NCBI GenBank assembly: GCA_030044775.1
Contig: JASICF010000501.1
Location: 1 to 13,733, forward strand
Direction: 5' to 3'
Length of the DNA: 13,733 nucleotides
DNA from: Candidatus Sulfotelmatobacter sp.
GTDB taxonomy: Bacteria > Acidobacteriota > Terriglobia > Terriglobales > Acidobacteriaceae
The notes under the pieces were generated by a model. It had not been told where the DNA came from. It saw nothing but the letters and a program-made list of their open reading frames with translations, and searched no databases. Positions 5,568 through 13,712 of the stretch are shown here, one piece after another. The translations under genes were made by a program, and so were the position numbers. Within the stretch, counting starts at the first letter, position 1; every line of letters begins with the position of its first letter.

Positions 5568-7892
5568 CTAGGTGGGAATCTTCAAAATCAGGTAAGAACC
5601 CAGCAGCGCAAAAATCAGGTCCGGCGACCACGCCGCCAGCGCCGGCGGCAACTGGCTGATGTCTCCCATGGCTTCGAACAGCCTCGACAGCACTGTGTAA
5701 ACCACGGCAATTCCGACGGCGACAGCCACGCCGGTTACCGCTCCTTTCTTCGCCGCTGACATCGAAAACGGAATTGCCAGCACCGCCATGATGAACGTGA
5801 TCAGCGGGTAGGAAAGCTTCTTGTTCAACTGCACGCGCAAGCGCACCACATCGAATCCGCTCTGCTGCAAATCGCGGATATAGCGGTGCAGTTCCTCGTA
5901 ATTCATCTCCGTGTACTGCTTCACTTCCTTTTTGAAGTAGGAAGGCTCTTCGCTGAGCTGCGGAAAAGTGGAAACGTCAAACGTGCGGTAACTCGCGATG
6001 GCCGCGCCTTGCAAAGAACGCTGCCACCCCTGCTCGTAAATCCAGCGGTTATATCCATCGGCCCAGTGGGCGCGGTCAGCGTGAATTTGCCGCGCAATTG
6101 TGAAATTTGCCGGATCGATCTGGTAGATGGAAAGATTGGCGAACTGGTTCCGGTCAGGATCGAAGAACTGGTAGTAGTAAATGTCGTTATGCTGTCCGAA
6201 AATCCAGCGCCGGTCTGGACGCAGGTAGGTTTGCGCCGGTTTGCCCTTGATCTCGTTGTGCAACGCTTCCTGCCGCTTGTTGGTGTGCGGCAGATAAAAC
6301 TGATCGGCCAGGAACAACCCGCACGCCACTACGGCCGCCGCCGCCAACACCGGGGTGAAGGTCCGGTAGATACTCGTTCCCGTCGCCTTGATCGCCGTGA
6401 TCTCATTCGATCGATTCATCAATCCAAACGTGATCAGCACCGCCAGCAACATCATCCACGGCGCCACACTGTAAAGCAGGTAGGGAGTCACATCAAGAAG
6501 ATATTCCGCCACCACTACCGCCGGTGTCTGGTTTCTCAAAATATCGCCCAGCAGTTCGAACAGCGTAAACACAAGCAGTAGGACGAGAAACGTCGCCACA
6601 ATCATTGCCAGGTACACGAAGAAATCGCGCAGAATGTAATCGTCCAGCAGCGTAGGAAAACTGGCGCTGAAAACCCGGTGGCGAGTAGAGGCCCTCTCAA
6701 ACGCGCCGCCTCGTTCTCTTGCATGGCGTCTGCCTTCGAGAGCGCCCTTGGTTGTGTGATCGCGTTTCCACGGCAGCTTGATCGCCGAAAGCGCGAAGGG
6801 ACGGCGCTCCGCCTGCCATAACAAAAATAAAGCTGCGGCAAAAAATACGATATTTGCCAGCCACGCCCCTAACCCTGGACCCAGCTTATCTTGCTTCGCC
6901 AGCGAAGCCCCGATCAGCGAAACGAAGTAATACACGAAGACCAGCACAATCGTGAGCACAAATCCGCCGGACTTGCCGCTCTTCTTCGAAGAAAGCCCCA
7001 GCGGAATTCCAGCCATAGCCAGCACCAGGCAAGCGGTAGGCAGGGCGAAGCGGTTGTAAAATTCGATCAGATACCAGCGCGCCGAGACTGGATCCACTTC
7101 CGCCGCGCGCGCCCGCAGTTGCCACGTCTCCATCGCTTTTACCGGAATCTGTTCCGCCTTGTTCTCAGAGGCCGGCAAATCGATTGGGATATCTGTTTCG
7201 ACAAAGCTGGAGATCTGATATTTGTCGGATATGGCGGGGTCGGTCTCGTGCGTAGACCCATCCCTCAGGTGCAAATGCAGCAAGTCCCTCCCCTGCGGAA
7301 CCAGAATCCCTTCCTGCGCCACCGTGATTCGTGGATTGGCTGGGTCGGAGATATCCGCCAGAAACACGCCCTTCCACACCGCGCCTCCTTGCGCGCTGTG
7401 AACGTCCTGTACGTAAAGAACAAGCTTGGGAAACCCTTCGTAAAAGACTCGCGGCTGCACTTCGTAGGAAACCTGTGAGCCTTTCAGTTGATCCTCAAGG
7501 TGTCCCAGGGAAGCTAGCGACCACGGTGCGATATACATGCTGTTGACCAGCGCAATCACCCAGGCCGCGCCGACAAAAATCGAGAGCACGCGCCCAAATT
7601 CCCACACGCCCATGCCACTGGCGCGCATGGCCGTAATCTCGCTATCGGCAGCAAGCCGGCTCAAGCCAAGGAGAATCCCCACCAGCACGCCCATGGGGAT
7701 GGTGTACGTGAGAGCCAAAGGCACGGTGTAGAAGAAAATTTCTGCCACGCTGGGCAATGGTGCGCTGGCGCGGACCACCAGTTCGAGAATACGTCCCAGA
7801 TCGCGCGTGAACAGCACAAACGTGAAAATCGCCGCGCCGATGACGGCATGCGAGGTAACTTCACGGAGAATGTAGCGCGTAAGAATCCGCAT
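5568..7892 (-). CDS. lptFG: Fused LptF-LptG permease of the LPS transport ABC complex
   Basis: One continuous 774-residue frame with two complete permease halves. Residues 1-365 are LptF-like: helix 1 at about 12-30, the loop DSEITAMRASGMGVWEFGR (83-101), a periplasmic beta-jellyroll at about 138-250, and three final helices to about 360. Residues 414-774 are LptG-like: LLDDYILRDFF at the start, SNEITAIKATGTS (495-507), a second jellyroll at about 555-645, and final helices ending LGSYLILKI. A basic linker of about 45 residues (366-412, including WKRDHTTKGALEGRRHARER) joins them. In the known complex LptF and LptG are separate proteins that pair in the inner membrane, work with the LptB ATPase, and push LPS to LptC/LptA. 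Both termini of each half are cytoplasmic, so a cytoplasmic linker keeps the normal topology without an extra helix. No lptB or lptC is nearby. The ATG at 7892 has no obvious ribosome site. The gene is convergent with the lipoprotein gene (48-base gap). Both halves look intact. Confidence 0.93.
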   Translation of the reverse strand: MRILTRYILREVTSHAVIGAAIFTFVLFTRDLGRILELVVRASAPLPSVAEIFFYTVPLALTYTIPMGVLVGILLGLSRLAADSEITAMRASGMGVWEFGRVLSIFVGAAWVIALVNSMYIAPWSLASLGHLEDQLKGSQVSYEVQPRVFYEGFPKLVLYVQDVHSAQGGAVWKGVFLADISDPANPRITVAQEGILVPQGRDLLHLHLRDGSTHETDPAISDKYQISSFVETDIPIDLPASENKAEQIPVKAMETWQLRARAAEVDPVSARWYLIEFYNRFALPTACLVLAMAGIPLGLSSKKSGKSGGFVLTIVLVFVYYFVSLIGASLAKQDKLGPGLGAWLANIVFFAAALFLLWQAERRPFALSAIKLPWKRDHTTKGALEGRRHARERGGAFERASTRHRVFSASFPTLLDDYILRDFFVYLAMIVATFLVLLLVFTLFELLGDILRNQTPAVVVAEYLLDVTPYLLYSVAPWMMLLAVLITFGLMNRSNEITAIKATGTSIYRTFTPVLAAAAVVACGLFLADQFYLPHTNKRQEALHNEIKGKPAQTYLRPDRRWIFGQHNDIYYYQFFDPDRNQFANLSIYQIDPANFTIARQIHADRAHWADGYNRWIYEQGWQRSLQGAAIASYRTFDVSTFPQLSEEPSYFKKEVKQYTEMNYEELHRYIRDLQQSGFDVVRLRVQLNKKLSYPLITFIMAVLAIPFSMSAAKKGAVTGVAVAVGIAVVYTVLSRLFEAMGDISQLPPALAAWSPDLIFALLGSYLILKIPT

Positions 7893-8016
7893 GGAAGCTG
7901 CCGATAAGGGCAGGATAGCAGGAGGGCTGTAACCGATGCATCCGCCCGTGCAAAAGCCGCGCGTCTGTGCGGGCAGAGTTACTAAGCAGCTTTAGCGTGT
8001 AAAATCCTCAACCATG

Positions 8017-8050
8017 TGGTAAGATATCCTTGTTTCCTTGTTACCTTACT
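8017..8050 (+). promoter_or_regulatory. Candidate promoter and tandem 8-bp repeats before the toxin-antitoxin pair
   Basis: TGGTAAGAT (8017-8025) fits an extended -10 box (TGn then a TATAAT-like hexamer). It is followed by two exact copies of TCCTTGTT (8027-8034, 8035-8042) and a weaker third, ACCTTACT (8043-8050), that ends at the antitoxin ATG. GGTAA (8018-8022) and TTACC (8041-8045) also form an inverted repeat. Such a cluster between start site and gene is where an AbrB-type antitoxin would bind to repress its own operon. No ribosome site is visible before the ATG, so translation start is uncertain. Confidence 0.4.
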
Positions 8051-8275
8051 ATGCTAGCTAAAAAGACAAGCAAGAATCAGATCACCCTTCCCAAGAAGGT
8101 GGTTACCCGTTTCAATGGTGTCGATTACTTCGACGTAAGCACGGATGGCGAGTCGATCACTCTTCGGCCGCTGCAGCTAAGCCGCGCCGACGAAGTCCGC
8201 GCCAAGCTGGCTCGGTTGGGAATCACCGAGCGTGACATCGCCGACGCCGTCAAGTGGGCGCGGCGAAAAGCGTGA
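8051..8275 (+). CDS. AbrB/MazE/SpoVT-type antitoxin
   Basis: A 74-residue protein whose first half is the swapped-hairpin DNA-binding fold: LAKKTSKNQITLPKKVVTRF matches the usual 'TSKGQVTIPKxI' pattern, followed by YFDVSTDGESITLRPL. The C-terminal half (about 45-74, RADEVRAKLARLGITERDIA then AVKWARRKA) is helical and charged, the part that normally binds and blocks the toxin. A TTG at 8030 would add seven residues (FPCYLT after the start), but the ATG at 8051 fits the domain start better; neither has a clear ribosome site. The stop overlaps the toxin start by 4 bases (GTGA), so the two are translationally coupled. It is expected to bind its own promoter region. Confidence 0.85.
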   Translation: MLAKKTSKNQITLPKKVVTRFNGVDYFDVSTDGESITLRPLQLSRADEVRAKLARLGITERDIADAVKWARRKA

Positions 8276-8694
8276 GTCATCGCGTAGTTTTCGACACCTC
8301 CACTGTCCTCTCCGCGCTGGTCTATTCGACAGGCCGGGTCGGCTGGCTTCGGCAACATTGGCGCGAAGGCGGGTGCGTGCCCTTGATTTCCCGCGAAACC
8401 GCCGCTGAACTTACACGGGTATTGCGGTACTCGAAGTTCAAGCTGTCGCCGGACGATGCGGAGGAATTGCTGGCCGACTATGTTCCATATTGCCAGGTTG
8501 TCGAGCCGGTGCGCTCGTCGACATTTGTCTGCCGCGATAGGAACGATCAGCCATTTCTCGACTTGGCAAACACCGGAAAAGCGGAAGTGCTTGTGAGCGG
8601 CGACAAGGATTTGCTGGTGCTTGCAGGGAAGGCGGCGTTTTCTATTGAGACACCTGAATTCTACCGCCGTAGATTCAGATCAACCAGCTTGTGA
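8272..8694 (+). CDS. PIN-domain toxin (putative ribonuclease, COG1569 type)
   Basis: A 140-residue PIN-domain protein from the GTG at 8272, which overlaps the antitoxin stop as GTGA. An in-frame ATG at 8254 would add six residues and a longer overlap. The acidic residues expected to bind Mg2+ are present: D8 (VVFDTS), E46 (ETAAEL), D92 and D97 in the CRDRNDQPFLDLA segment, and D111 (VSGDKDLL). The ending SIETPEFYRR matches the 'ILTPxEFL' tail of this PIN family. Family members are VapC-like RNases that cut RNA when not bound by antitoxin; the target here is unknown. The stop lies only 7 bases from the end of the convergent glgB gene. Confidence 0.87.
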   Translation: MSHRVVFDTSTVLSALVYSTGRVGWLRQHWREGGCVPLISRETAAELTRVLRYSKFKLSPDDAEELLADYVPYCQVVEPVRSSTFVCRDRNDQPFLDLANTGKAEVLVSGDKDLLVLAGKAAFSIETPEFYRRRFRSTSL

Positions 8695-8701
8695 TCACTA
8701 G

Positions 8702-10621
8702 CTACCCCGCCTTCAAGAACAGCGCTGCCAACGGCGGCAGCGTCAATTTCAGCGAGTACGGCCGGCCGTGTACCGGCAATTCTTCCGCATTCACTCCGCC
8801 CAGATTCCCCATCCCGCTGCCGCCATATTCGAGGGCGTCGCTATTCAGCAGTTCCCGCCAATAGCCGCCAACGGGAACCCCAATCAGATGTCCCAACCGC
8901 GGAACCGGAGTGAAGTTGCACACCACCAGAATCGAATCCTTCGGGTTCTCGCTTTTGCGAAGAAGCGAAATCGTGCTGGTTAACGCGTCATTGCAATCAA
9001 CCCACTCGAATCCTGCAGGATTATTATCCAGCACATGCAACCCCGGTTCGCTTCGATAAATGCGGTTCAACTGTCCCACCCAGTTCTGCAGGCCACCGTG
9101 AACCGCGTACTGCAAAACGTGCCATTCAAGGCTCGTATCGTGCGCCCACTCGCGAACCTGTCCGAATTCGTCTCCCATGAACATCAGTTTCTTCCCTGGT
9201 TGCGCGTACATATATCCAAACAGCAGCCGCAGATTGGCAAATCGCTGTTTTTCATTTCCCGGCATCTTGCCGATCAGCGATCCTTTTCCGTGCACCACTT
9301 CATCATGCGAAAGCGGCAAGACGAAATTCTCATGGAACGAATACAGCATCCGGAACGTCAGCTTGCCGTGATGATATTTGCGGTGAATCGGATCCTGCCC
9401 GAAATATTCCAGCGTGTCATGCATCCACCCCATGTCCCACTTCAAGCCAAAGCCCAGCCCGCCCAGATATACCGGCCGCGAAACCATCGGCCACGCCGTC
9501 GATTCTTCCGCCGTCGTCTGAATGTCCGGATGCTCTTTGTAAGCTTCCTGATTGAATCGCCGCAGAAAATCGATAGCCTCAAGATTCTCTCGTCCGCCAA
9601 ATTTATTGGGAATCCACTCGCCCTGCTTGCGCGAGTAATCGAGGTAAAGCATGGACGCGACCGCATCCACGCGCAGCCCGTCAGCGTGATACTTGTCAAA
9701 CCAGAACATGGCGCTGGACATCAAAAAACTTCGAACTTCCGTGCGCCCGTAATTGAAAATGTGTGTCTTCCAATCGGGATGAAAACCCTGCCGCGAATCG
9801 GCGTGCTCGTACAAGTGCGTTCCGTCGAAGTAGGCGAGCCCATGCGCATCGGAAGGGAAGTGCGACGGCACCCAATCGAGAATCACCCCGATGTTGTGCT
9901 GGTGCAGGTAATCCACCAGATACATGAAATCCTGTGGTGTGCCGTAGCGCGCAGTCGGCGCGAAATAGCCCGTGGTTTGGTATCCCCACGATCCATAGAA
10001 CGGATGCTCCATTACCGGCAGAAGCTCCACATGCGTGTAGCCCATCCGTCCGACGTATTCGGCGAGGCGGGGCGCCATCTCGCGATAGGTCAACGGGCGG
10101 TTGTGTTCCTCCGGCACGCGCATCCACGATCCGAGATGCACTTCGTAAATCGCCTGCGCGGCTTGCAGTGAATTGCGCTCCGCGCGCTTTGCCATCCAAT
10201 CCTGATCGCTCCATTCATAGTTCAGATCCCACACGACGGAGGCGGTGCGCGGCGGCTTCTCATGCCAAAAGCCGACGGGGTCGGCTTTGTCGGCCCGGTA
10301 ACCGTGATTCTGCGATTCAATGTGAAACTTGTATAGCGCACCCTTTTCAACGCCCGGGAAAAAGCCCTCCCAGATTCCCGATGAACCGCGCGGCTCAAGA
10401 ACGTTCTTGTGATCCTGCCAATCGTTGAAACTGCCGATCACCGAGACCTCGCGCGCATTCGGCGCCCAGACTCCGAACGCCGCTCCGGCTTGGCCATTGC
10501 GCTCGACCAGGTGGGAACCCATTGTCTCGTAAATGCGATAATTGCTGCCCTCGTTAAACAGGTAAAGATCCTGTTCGGAAAGCAGCATCGTCGAAACCTG
10601 CGATTTAAGAGTATCTGGCAT
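8702..10621 (-). CDS. glgB: 1,4-alpha-glucan (glycogen) branching enzyme, short form
   Basis: A 639-residue GH13 enzyme that cuts an alpha-1,4 chain and rejoins it as an alpha-1,6 branch. Domain order: a CBM48 module at about 25-125 (FGVWAPNAREVSVIGSFNDW), the catalytic barrel at about 155-520, and a C-terminal beta domain. Catalytic residues are D319 (DGLRVDAVASM), E372 (TAEESTAWP) and D440 (LSHDEVVHGKGS). The gaps of 53 and 68 residues between them equal those in E. coli GlgB (D405, E458, D526). At 639 residues it is about 90 shorter than the E. coli enzyme (728) because it lacks the extra N-terminal N1 module. The ATG at 10621 lacks a clear ribosome site, and M12 is an alternative. It is head to head with a GH57 alpha-glucan enzyme 93 bases away, which supports a joint role in glycogen metabolism. 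Confidence 0.96.
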   Translation of the reverse strand: MPDTLKSQVSTMLLSEQDLYLFNEGSNYRIYETMGSHLVERNGQAGAAFGVWAPNAREVSVIGSFNDWQDHKNVLEPRGSSGIWEGFFPGVEKGALYKFHIESQNHGYRADKADPVGFWHEKPPRTASVVWDLNYEWSDQDWMAKRAERNSLQAAQAIYEVHLGSWMRVPEEHNRPLTYREMAPRLAEYVGRMGYTHVELLPVMEHPFYGSWGYQTTGYFAPTARYGTPQDFMYLVDYLHQHNIGVILDWVPSHFPSDAHGLAYFDGTHLYEHADSRQGFHPDWKTHIFNYGRTEVRSFLMSSAMFWFDKYHADGLRVDAVASMLYLDYSRKQGEWIPNKFGGRENLEAIDFLRRFNQEAYKEHPDIQTTAEESTAWPMVSRPVYLGGLGFGLKWDMGWMHDTLEYFGQDPIHRKYHHGKLTFRMLYSFHENFVLPLSHDEVVHGKGSLIGKMPGNEKQRFANLRLLFGYMYAQPGKKLMFMGDEFGQVREWAHDTSLEWHVLQYAVHGGLQNWVGQLNRIYRSEPGLHVLDNNPAGFEWVDCNDALTSTISLLRKSENPKDSILVVCNFTPVPRLGHLIGVPVGGYWRELLNSDALEYGGSGMGNLGGVNAEELPVHGRPYSLKLTLPPLAALFLKAG

Positions 10622-10681
10622 CGATGAACACTTTAGTTTACCGGAACAGAATTGATGCGTCCTTCGAATGTGCAGTTGTGT

Positions 10682-10707
10682 GAGACTCCCGTGCTATCCT
10701 GAGTCTC
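10682..10707 (+). promoter_or_regulatory. Inverted repeat upstream of the GH57 gene
   Basis: GAGACTC (10682-10688) and GAGTCTC (10701-10707) are a perfect 7-bp inverted repeat with a 12-base centre, ending 7 bases before the GH57 ATG. It may be an operator in the shared glgB/GH57 divergent region or a leader hairpin. The only purine-rich bases that could act as ribosome site (GAG, 10701-10703) are inside the right arm. Confidence 0.4.
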
Positions 10708-10714
10708 TGCAGCT

Positions 10715-12991
10715 ATGCCCGCCGTCCTGCGTCTGATCTTTCTGTGGCATCAGCATCAGCCTTTCTATAAAGATCTGGTGACCGGCGAATATCGCCTGCC
10801 GTGGGTTCGTCTGCACGCCCTGAAAGACTATTACGGCATGGTGAAGTTGCTCGATGAATTTCCCAACGTTCACCAGAACTTCAACCTGGTTCCCTCGCTG
10901 ATCACGCAACTGCAGGATTACGTTGCCGGTACCGCGCGCGATCCGTTTCTGGAGGTTGCTGCCATATCGGCGAAGGAATTGACGCCGAAAGACCGGCAGT
11001 TCGCGCTGCAATATCTTTTTCAGGCAAATCCAACGAACGTAATCGGCCGTTATCCGCGTTATTGGGAGTTACGCGAAAAATTCCGGGAGCATGGGTATAA
11101 CGCGGAGAAAGCAGAAAAATATTTTGAGCCGCAGCAGTTTACCGATCTGCAAGTGCTCTCGCAGATCGCCTGGTTCGACGAATTTTTTCTGGAGGACGAG
11201 GATGTTGCAGCACTCGTTAGGAAAGAACGCAATTTTTCCATCGACGATCAGAACTTCGTGATTGCGCGCGAGCGCGAATTCCTGGCCAAGGTTCTGCCCG
11301 CATACGCTGAGGCTGCGAAAAAAGGTTCGATCGAAATCTCGGCGACGCCGTTTTATCATCCGATTCTTCCTCTGGTTTGCGATACGAACGCAGGCCCGGT
11401 TTCTTCGCCGGGACTTGCTTTGCCGCAGAATCGTTTTCGTCATCCGGAAGACGCTCGTGAACAATTGGTGCGCGCGCTGGACCTGCACGAACAAGTATTC
11501 GGGATGCGGCCGCAAGGAGTATGGCCTTCGGAGGGCAGCGTATCGGAAGAGGTTTTGGCCATTGCCCACAGCCTGGGAGTCAAGTGGATGGCGACGGATG
11601 AAGGCGTGCTGGGACGCAGCACGGGAGTATTTTTCCAGCGCGACGGCAATGGCAGGCTGCCGGCGCATTTGGCGGAGCGGCTCTACGACGTTCACCGTTT
11701 CGACAATGGCAAGGCGTCGATGCACATGGTATTTCGCGACCACACCATTTCCGATTTGATCGGATTTGTTTATTCCGGCATGGATCCGAAGGAAGCCGCC
11801 ACGCATTTATTGCGCAATATCCGCGACGCGGCGCAACCGGTCCTCTCGCAGGGACGGGACGCCGTGGTTTCGGTGATTCTCGATGGCGAGAATGCCTGGG
11901 AGTACTATCCGAAATCCGGGCGCGAATTTTTGCGGCGTTTCTATGACGCCCTCCAACGCGAGAGCGGACTGGAAGCGGTTACCGTGTCGGAGGCGATTGC
12001 CCGGCACCGAAATCCCTCGGTGTTGCCGTCGCTCGTGCCGGGATCGTGGATCAATGCCAATTTTAACGTCTGGATCGGCGCGCCCGAAGATAATCGCGCC
12101 TGGGATTACCTCTACCACGCGCGCGAGTTCTATGCGCAGCACGCAGCCAGCGCAAGCGAAGCGCAACGCAAGCTGGCGTTCGAAGAATTGCTGATCGGCG
12201 AAGGCAGCGACTGGAACTGGTGGTATGGGCCGGAGCATCATTCGGCCAACGACCGCGACTTCGACGAACTCTACCGCAAGCATCTGGCGAATGTGTACCA
12301 GGCCCTGGGAGCAACCGCGCCGGATTATTTATCCCAGCCTATTACCGGGGGTGAGCGGCGTCCGGACTTCACGCCGCAAACCGCCTACATACATCCGCGA
12401 GTGGCGGGGGACAAAATCCGCTACTTCGAATGGATGGGCGCGGCGGTATACACGGCGGACCATCGGTCCAGCGCGATGCATGGCAAGCAGTTTCTGCTGG
12501 ACGCTGTGTATGCAGGCATTGACGGTCGTTTTGTGTATGGGCGGCTGGATTTTGCCGGCGAGTTACCGCAAGCGGAGTTCGATCTGGCGGTGAATGTGGA
12601 ATCGTGGGCGGGTGGTGAGGCGCACGCGCGGCGCGCATTGCGGCTTGATGCGCGAGTGCAGGACGGGAAAATTGCCGAATGGAAAGTCGAGGGCAATGAC
12701 GAGTCATCGGTGATGTCTTCGGACATGAGTGACGAGAGTGCAAAATTGGCGCTGGGGAGAAATTTTGAATTTCGCTTGCCGCTGAGCTGGTTGTTGGCCA
12801 ATCCGGTTACAGGCGCGGATTCTTCCCGCGCGCCGGTCAGCCAGAAAACGCCAGCCGGAGTTCCGGCAACGAGCCGGCTCAAACTGCGCTTCAGCGTTTG
12901 CATGAATCGACTGCCTGTAGATGCGCTTCCCGTGGAAGGATGGATCGAACTTGATTTGTTAAGCGAAGCGGAGCTCGCCTCGGCCATGTGA
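10715..12991 (+). CDS. GH57 family alpha-glucan enzyme (amylase/amylopullulanase type)
   Basis: A 758-residue cytoplasmic-looking protein (no signal peptide). Family GH57 marks are visible in order: the N-terminal FLWHQHQPFY (9-18), TPFYHPILPL (211-220), GVWPSEGSVSEE (268-279), WMATDEG (291-297) and ILDGENAWEYY (388-398). By the known family pattern, E273 of WPSE is the nucleophile and D390 of LDGEN the acid/base. The motif DWNWWYGPEHHS (499-510) is also typical of the long GH57 proteins. A C-terminal beta-rich domain (about 555-750) is interrupted by Ser/Asp- and Pro/Ala-rich stretches at about 664-675 and 704-725 that look disordered. The likely substrate is glycogen or malto-oligosaccharide, because glgB is divergently paired with it. 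Hydrolase versus transferase activity cannot be decided by eye. The start codon has no strong ribosome site, but the HQHQP motif only 12 residues in fixes the N-terminus well. Confidence 0.92.
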   Translation: MPAVLRLIFLWHQHQPFYKDLVTGEYRLPWVRLHALKDYYGMVKLLDEFPNVHQNFNLVPSLITQLQDYVAGTARDPFLEVAAISAKELTPKDRQFALQYLFQANPTNVIGRYPRYWELREKFREHGYNAEKAEKYFEPQQFTDLQVLSQIAWFDEFFLEDEDVAALVRKERNFSIDDQNFVIAREREFLAKVLPAYAEAAKKGSIEISATPFYHPILPLVCDTNAGPVSSPGLALPQNRFRHPEDAREQLVRALDLHEQVFGMRPQGVWPSEGSVSEEVLAIAHSLGVKWMATDEGVLGRSTGVFFQRDGNGRLPAHLAERLYDVHRFDNGKASMHMVFRDHTISDLIGFVYSGMDPKEAATHLLRNIRDAAQPVLSQGRDAVVSVILDGENAWEYYPKSGREFLRRFYDALQRESGLEAVTVSEAIARHRNPSVLPSLVPGSWINANFNVWIGAPEDNRAWDYLYHAREFYAQHAASASEAQRKLAFEELLIGEGSDWNWWYGPEHHSANDRDFDELYRKHLANVYQALGATAPDYLSQPITGGERRPDFTPQTAYIHPRVAGDKIRYFEWMGAAVYTADHRSSAMHGKQFLLDAVYAGIDGRFVYGRLDFAGELPQAEFDLAVNVESWAGGEAHARRALRLDARVQDGKIAEWKVEGNDESSVMSSDMSDESAKLALGRNFEFRLPLSWLLANPVTGADSSRAPVSQKTPAGVPATSRLKLRFSVCMNRLPVDALPVEGWIELDLLSEAELASAM

Positions 12992-13039
12992 CTTCCGAAA
13001 AACGGCGAGAGTTGCCGGGCCGATTTGTTCGCAAAAGCG

Positions 13040-13066
13040 AAAAACCGGACCGCGAACGGTCCGGTT
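13040..13066 (-). terminator. Rho-independent terminator of the VirB10-like gene
   Basis: AACCGGACCG (13043-13052) and CGGTCCGGTT (13057-13066) form a perfect 10-bp stem. On the minus strand the loop is TTCG and the stem is followed by a short T-run (bases 13044-13040), then CGC and TTTT. It starts 17 bases after the stop of the minus-strand gene. The same stem could also end the convergent GH57 message, but without a T-run on that side. Confidence 0.75.
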
Positions 13067-13082
13067 CAAGATGGGCTCTGCT

Positions 13083-13712
13083 TCACTGTCCCGCGTTTGC
13101 GACGGCGGGCGCCATGGTCAGCGGCCGATTCAATTCCAAAGTGAGTTCGGTGCCAGCAGGCAGAATCGCCGAATGGTGTTCAACCAGCCAATAGGTTCCC
13201 GCTGAACCCGCTCCAATCGCTCCGCCCACGACTATTCCAACTGGGCCGCCAACCAGGCCGCCAATCAACATCCCACCGGCCGTGCCTCCTCCTGCTTGAA
13301 GTTTGTCGCGGCGATCGTGGCCTGGGCCTTTGAATTCCCCTTCGTTGTTTACGTCCGTTCCCGGAATATTCGTGTCGACGAGCGTGGCATCGAGATAGAG
13401 CCGCGCGCCCCCCGGCAAAATCACCGCTTCCGGCAGAATGCCAATGGTGGGACGTCCCGAAATCCGGCGCGGTTGGGCTACTTTTGTGACCCGGCCTTCG
13501 ATTGTGGCTCCGGCAGGAATCACGGTTTGGCCATTGATGACCACATCTTTCGTCAACTGGCCCTGGAAAGGATCGCCCGGTTTATTGCTGAACGTCGCGA
13601 GCGTGGTCTGCAGCTTCACCATGAGTGCGGTTCCGGCAGGCACCGGAAAAGCCTGTCCCAAGGCAAAAGCACTCAAAAAGAATATGCAAACGGGGACCAT
13701 CCGTTTTTTCAT
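13083..13712 (-). CDS. Exported glycine-zipper protein with VirB10/TrbI-like beta segments
   Basis: A 209-residue protein. The ATG at 13712 is preferred over a GTG three bases earlier because AGGAGG (13722-13717) stands 4 bases before the ATG and would almost touch the GTG. A signal peptide covers about residues 1-21 (MKKRMVPVCIFFLSAFALGQ), so the protein is exported; there is no lipobox. The body has three 'PAGT-like' beta segments: PVPAGTALMVKL (24-35), VIPAGATIEGRV (64-75) and ILPAGTELTLEL (183-194). These resemble the beta-barrel of VirB10/TrbI proteins. Between them lies a glycine zipper (about 141-172, GGTAGGMLIGGLVGGPVGIV) that may sit in a membrane. There are no secretion or conjugation genes nearby, so this is probably a stand-alone envelope protein, not part of a type IV system. 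The function is unknown. Confidence 0.8.
   Translation of the reverse strand: MKKRMVPVCIFFLSAFALGQAFPVPAGTALMVKLQTTLATFSNKPGDPFQGQLTKDVVINGQTVIPAGATIEGRVTKVAQPRRISGRPTIGILPEAVILPGGARLYLDATLVDTNIPGTDVNNEGEFKGPGHDRRDKLQAGGGTAGGMLIGGLVGGPVGIVVGGAIGAGSAGTYWLVEHHSAILPAGTELTLELNRPLTMAPAVANAGQ

Noticed and set aside
7999..8010. Cpx-box-like GTAAAATCCTCAA upstream of lptFG and the toxin-antitoxin pair
   Set aside because: The spacing is two bases shorter than in the three real-looking boxes and the second half starts with C; it could easily be chance.
9035..10171. Long open frame (378 codons) on the plus strand opposite glgB
   Set aside because: It lies fully inside glgB, whose motifs are complete; the product is Arg/His/Pro-rich with no recognisable domain, as expected for the antisense frame of a GC-rich gene.
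11069..11806. 245-codon minus-strand frame opposite the GH57 gene
   Set aside because: Arg-rich shadow frame; the GH57 catalytic motifs lie in the plus strand here.
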